Below, piece by piece: positions 6,423-9,212 of a DNA stretch of 9,212 bases. A program made the position numbers and the translations under genes. The notes under the pieces are model-generated. The model was given only the letters and a program-made list of their open reading frames with translations, searched no databases and had not been told where the DNA came from. Source of the DNA: Paracoccaceae bacterium (GTDB lineage Bacteria > Pseudomonadota > Alphaproteobacteria > Rhodobacterales > Rhodobacteraceae). Every line of letters starts with the position of its first letter. Within the stretch, counting starts at the first letter, position 1. The stretch is taken from assembly GCA_026982275.1 (NCBI GenBank), contig JALSHK010000461.1:1-9212 (forward strand), written 5' to 3'.

Positions 6423-7214
6423 ATGGATATTCTGGACAAGATCAAGGCCTATAAGCTTGAAGAAATCGCCGCGCAAAAGGCCGAAATCCCTTTGCGCGAA
6501 ATCGAATCTCGTGCCCGTGAAGCCAGCCCTGTGCGCGGCTTTACCAAAGCGCTGCGCAAGGCCAGCCAATCTGGCTATGCGCTGATTGCCGAGGTCAAAA
6601 AGGCCAGCCCTTCCAAAGGGCTGATCCGCGCGGATTTCAACCCCGCCGAGATTGCCAAAGCCTATCAGGCGGGCGGTGCGACCTGCCTTTCGGTGCTGAC
6701 AGACACCCCCTCTTTTCAAGGCGCGCCGGAATTTCTGGTGCAGGCCCGCGCGGCCACTACCCTGCCCGCCCTGCGCAAGGATTTTATGTATGATCCCTAT
6801 CAGGTAGCGCAGGCGCGCGCCTGGGGGGCGGATTGCATTTTGCTGATCATGGCCAGCATTTCCGATAGCCAGGCCGCCGAGCTGGAAGAGGCCGCGCTGA
6901 ACTGGGGCATGGATGTGCTGGTGGAAAGCCATAATGCCGCCGAGCTGGAGCGCGGATTGCGCCTTAAATCGCCGCTTATGGGGGTGAATAACCGCAATCT
7001 GAACACCTTTGAAACCTCGCTGGATACCACCAAAGCGCTGGCAAAAATGATCCCCGAAGACCGGCTGATCATTTCCGAAAGCGGGCTTTTCACCCCCGCA
7101 GATCTGGCCGATATGGCTGCACACCGCGCACGAACCTTCCTGATCGGCGAAAGCCTGATGCGGCAAGATGATGTGGCCTCTGCCACCCGCAACCTGCTAA
7201 AGCTGGAGAGCTAG
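6423..7214 (+). CDS. trpC: Indole-3-glycerol phosphate synthase (TrpC)
   Basis: This 263-residue (beta/alpha)8 enzyme decarboxylates and closes carboxyphenylamino-deoxyribulose phosphate to indole-3-glycerol phosphate. Family motifs are LDKIKAYKLEE at 4-14, IAEVKKASPSKG at 55-66 (catalytic Glu57, Lys59), PALRKDFMYD at 115-124 (Lys119), DVLVESH at 164-170 (Glu168), GVNNRNL at 187-193, and ISESG at 217-221. The phosphate-binding end is IGESLM at 241-246. It is a single-function TrpC, not fused to TrpF. The ATG at 6423 gives the usual N-terminus. An in-frame TTG at 6387 would add 12 basic residues without family support. No clear Shine-Dalgarno precedes 6423, so initiation may depend on coupling with the preceding gene or on an unseen element. 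TTGCGC (6387-6392) and TACAAC (6411-6416), 18 bp apart, could form a very weak promoter, but this is not convincing. Confidence 0.97.
   Translation: MDILDKIKAYKLEEIAAQKAEIPLREIESRAREASPVRGFTKALRKASQSGYALIAEVKKASPSKGLIRADFNPAEIAKAYQAGGATCLSVLTDTPSFQGAPEFLVQARAATTLPALRKDFMYDPYQVAQARAWGADCILLIMASISDSQAAELEEAALNWGMDVLVESHNAAELERGLRLKSPLMGVNNRNLNTFETSLDTTKALAKMIPEDRLIISESGLFTPADLADMAAHRARTFLIGESLMRQDDVASATRNLLKLES
7205..7208 (+). promoter_or_regulatory. moaC ribosome binding site inside the end of trpC
   Basis: GGAG lies 6 nt before the moaC ATG at 7215 and inside the last codons of trpC, whose TAG (7212-7214) directly abuts that ATG. This fixes the moaC start and implies coupled translation of the two genes. 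Confidence 0.6.
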
Positions 7215-7685
7215 ATGTCCGAATTCACCCATTTTGACGAGGCTGGCGCGGCGCATATGGTCGATGTATCCGCCAAGGCCACCACCAGCCGCACCGCCAT
7301 TGCCAAGGGGTTTATTTCGATGCAGCCCGAAACGCTGGAAATGGTGGCCGCTGGCAGCGCCAAAAAGGGCGATGTGCTGGGCGTGGCGCGCTTGGCGGGA
7401 ATTATGGCGGCGAAAAAAACCCATGATCTGATCCCGCTTTGCCATCCGCTGGCGCTCTCCAAGGTGGCGGTGGAGCTTGAAATCGCCGATGGCGGCATTG
7501 CCATAGCCGCCACGGTGAAAAACACGGGCCAAACCGGGGTGGAGATGGAAGCGCTGACGGCGGTAAGCCTCGCGGCGCTGACGGTCTATGACATGGTAAA
7601 AGCCGTGGATAAAACCATGGTGATTTCGCAGGTGCGCCTTGTGCTGAAAGACGGCGGCAAATCCGGCTTGTTTGAGGCGGAATGA
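7215..7685 (+). CDS. moaC: Cyclic pyranopterin monophosphate synthase (MoaC)
   Basis: This 156-residue cytoplasmic enzyme makes cyclic pyranopterin monophosphate from the MoaA product, the first stable intermediate of molybdenum cofactor synthesis. Family landmarks are FTHFDEAGAAHMVDVSAK from residue 4, Lys51 in KKGDVLGVARLAGIMAAKKT, the LIPLCHPL signature at 72-79, GVEMEALTAV at 108-117, and the active-site segment YDMVKAVDK at 125-133 with Asp126 and Lys129, followed by the terminal DGGKSG. Length and motifs are standard and nothing is missing. It abuts trpC at the start, and its TGA overlaps the GIY-YIG gene start in ATGA. Neighbouring moeA, downstream of the intervening gene, belongs to the same pathway. 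Confidence 0.98.
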   Translation: MSEFTHFDEAGAAHMVDVSAKATTSRTAIAKGFISMQPETLEMVAAGSAKKGDVLGVARLAGIMAAKKTHDLIPLCHPLALSKVAVELEIADGGIAIAATVKNTGQTGVEMEALTAVSLAALTVYDMVKAVDKTMVISQVRLVLKDGGKSGLFEAE

Positions 7686-8602
7686 TGGGCAAGGGGCGGT
7701 CCTTGGAGTTGTATTTCATTGACGGCAAGCCCGATAGCATGCTGACCTCTGAAGTGCCGAACAGGACCGGTCATGTGCTGAAGATCCCGCGCACCCGCAT
7801 TGCCGAGGCCCTGCGGCGGGATGAGTCGGAATATACCGGCGTGTATATCCTGCTGGGCGATGCCGAGGGCCAGCCGCAAGCCTATATCGGCGAGGCCGAG
7901 GAACTAAAGAGCCGTATTCGCGGCCATGTTGCGAAGAAGGACTGGTGGGAAACGGCGGTGCTGATCACCTCTGCCGCCAATAACCTGCATAAGGCGCATG
8001 TGAAGTATCTGGAATCACGGCTGGTGGAGCTGGCGCTGGAGGCCAAGCGGATGCCTTTGGAAAACGGCAATGCGCCAACGCGCAGCAGCCTTTCAGAGGC
8101 GGGCGTGGCCAATATGGAAGGGTTTCTGGAGGTGCTGATGATGGTGCTGCCGGCGATTCAGGTGGATATGTTTGTGAGCAAGGTGCAGCGGCCAAAGGTC
8201 GTTGCAAACGATTTTTCCGATTTGAAGACACCTGTATTTGAATTAAGAATCAAGAAAGATAATCTTTTGGCTACGGCTGAAATGCGTGATGGCGAAATGG
8301 TTGTTTTGGCTGGCTCCAAGGCTCGTTGCGAGTGGGTCGGGAAAACGGCTTGGAATACAAACTACCAAAAGCTACGTATGAGTTTAATTGAGACAAACAT
8401 TCTGGATGCTCAAAGCTCCAAAGCTGTATTTATGGAGAATTATGCCTTCAACAGCCCCAGTGCGGCAGCTGCGGTGATCACTGGACGCGCCGCAAATGGC
8501 CGGACCGAATGGAAGCTAAAAGGCACCAGCAAAACCTATGCTGACTGGGAAGCCGAGCAACTGGAGAAAGACAATGAACATGGCCCTAACCTCCGTTTCT
8601 GA
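7682..8602 (+). CDS. GIY-YIG nuclease family protein with C-terminal DUF4357 domain
   Basis: The product has 306 residues. After an N-terminal extension (LYFIDGKPDSMLTSE... TGHVLKIPRTRI, about 10-40) comes a GIY-YIG nuclease domain (about 50-130). It has GVYILLG at 53-59 (the GIY strand), AYIGEAEELKSRIRGH at 67-82 (the YIG strand and catalytic Arg), KAHVKYLESRLVELA at 104-118 (catalytic Glu111) and a following Asn near 128-130. A middle segment (about 165-245) is variable and encoded by clearly AT-richer DNA. The end (VFMENYAFNSPSAAAAVITG, NGRTEWKLKG, KTYADWE) matches DUF4357. The nuclease core looks intact, so it may cut DNA, but its biological role is unknown; relatives occur in scattered accessory contexts. 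The gene is wedged between moaC and moeA. It starts in an ATGA overlap with moaC (a second Met codon follows at once), and its last 29 nt overlap the moeA start. These contacts imply co-translation with molybdenum cofactor genes. Confidence 0.88.
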   Translation: MMGKGRSLELYFIDGKPDSMLTSEVPNRTGHVLKIPRTRIAEALRRDESEYTGVYILLGDAEGQPQAYIGEAEELKSRIRGHVAKKDWWETAVLITSAANNLHKAHVKYLESRLVELALEAKRMPLENGNAPTRSSLSEAGVANMEGFLEVLMMVLPAIQVDMFVSKVQRPKVVANDFSDLKTPVFELRIKKDNLLATAEMRDGEMVVLAGSKARCEWVGKTAWNTNYQKLRMSLIETNILDAQSSKAVFMENYAFNSPSAAAAVITGRAANGRTEWKLKGTSKTYADWEAEQLEKDNEHGPNLRF

Positions 8603-9212
8603 CGCGCTAAAACGCGTAATCGATCTTTGCCCCGTTATGGATGTTGAAACCGTGCCGCTGGACAAGGCCGCTGGCCGCGTGCTGGCCCGCCCGATGGTCG
8701 CCACGCGCAACCAGCCGCCGTTTCGCTCTTCTGCCATGGATGGCTATGCCATTTGTGTCGACGACCTGCACCCGGGCGCGCGGCTCACTATTATCGGAGA
8801 ATCTCCGGCGGGCGGGGAGTTTACCGGCACGGTCAGCGCTGGCGAAACGGTGCGGATTTTTACCGGCGGGGTGGTGCCTGAAGGGGCGGATCGGGTGATT
8901 ATTCAGGAAAATGTCGCGCGCGAGGGGGAGGTTATCACGCTGAACGAGGCCCCCGGCGAAGGCATGAACCTGCGCCCGATGGGGGCGGATTTCAAAATCG
9001 GAGATACGCTAAGCGCCCCGCGCCGCTTGCGCGCGGCCGATGTGGCCCTGCTTGCGGCGATGAACCTCCCCGAAATTCCGGTTTTTCGCAAACCGGTGAT
9101 AGCCGTTATTCCCACGGGCGACGAGCTGGTTATGCCCGGCGAGACCCCGGGGCCAACCCAGATTATCACCTCCAATAACTACGCCATCAAAGCCCAGCTG
9201 GAAGCACAGGGG
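8574..9212 (+). CDS. moeA: Molybdopterin molybdenumtransferase MoeA (5' part, truncated by the window edge)
   Basis: The first 213 codons of MoeA are present and the frame is open to the right edge; the full protein is usually about 390-410 residues. MoeA inserts molybdate into adenylylated molybdopterin at the end of molybdenum cofactor synthesis. Visible motifs are LDKAAGRVLARPMVA near 28-42, NQPPFRSSAMDGYAI near 45-59, RIFTGGVVPEGADRVIIQEN near 91-110, LRPMGADFKIGD near 132-143, IPTGDEL near 181-187 and the start of the MoCF-like domain with ITSNNYAIKAQ. The ATG at 8574 is preferred because GGAG (8563-8566) sits 7 nt before it; an ATG at 8580 (MALTSVSDAL) is the alternative. Both starts lie within the GIY-YIG coding region, an overlap of 29 or 23 nt in a different frame. 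No frameshift or missing motif is seen in the part present. Confidence 0.96.
   Translation, partial: MNMALTSVSDALKRVIDLCPVMDVETVPLDKAAGRVLARPMVATRNQPPFRSSAMDGYAICVDDLHPGARLTIIGESPAGGEFTGTVSAGETVRIFTGGVVPEGADRVIIQENVAREGEVITLNEAPGEGMNLRPMGADFKIGDTLSAPRRLRAADVALLAAMNLPEIPVFRKPVIAVIPTGDELVMPGETPGPTQIITSNNYAIKAQLEAQG

Overview
This window looks like chromosomal DNA of an alphaproteobacterium, most likely a Rhodobacteraceae-type (Rhodobacterales) organism. The evidence is the GC-rich coding sequence with strong GC bias at third positions, the protein sequences themselves, and a gene order I recall as typical of that family: ppiD, trpE, a yibQ-like gene, trpG, trpD, trpC, moaC, moeA. No tRNA, rRNA, CRISPR array, transposase or IS end was seen.

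Layout. Positions 1-83 hold the last codons of an upstream gene, probably a PpiD/SurA-like peptidyl-prolyl isomerase. trpE (87-1598) follows after 3 nt. A TDT/SLAC1-type membrane transporter gene (1671-2633) comes next, with its own short promoter region that contains a near-consensus FNR box. A YibQ-like 'divergent polysaccharide deacetylase' gene (2700-3944) lies on the minus strand, convergent with the transporter and divergent from trpG. From 4073 to the right edge everything is on the plus strand and tightly packed: trpG, trpD, a two-TM DUF3592-like membrane protein, trpC, moaC, a GIY-YIG/DUF4357 protein and the 5' part of moeA. Most junctions are ATGA overlaps or near contacts, so this is probably one operon or a few strongly coupled units.

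Function. TrpE and TrpG form anthranilate synthase, TrpD adds the phosphoribosyl group, and TrpC closes the indole ring. Together they cover chorismate to indole-3-glycerol phosphate. trpF, trpB and trpA are not in the window. MoaC and MoeA act early and late in molybdenum cofactor synthesis. Two accessory genes are spliced into this housekeeping string: the DUF3592-like gene between trpD and trpC, and the GIY-YIG gene between moaC and moeA. The second is the best candidate for an overlooked unit. It is overlapped by its neighbours at both ends, and its middle part is clearly AT-richer than the rest.

Most of the window is ordinary metabolism. The points worth a second look are the FNR-like box before the transporter, the embedded GIY-YIG gene and its compositional mosaic, the duplicated architecture of the DUF3592-like protein, the apparently catalytically dead YibQ homologue, and a Thr in place of the usual Asp in the TrpD phosphoribosyl-binding loop.
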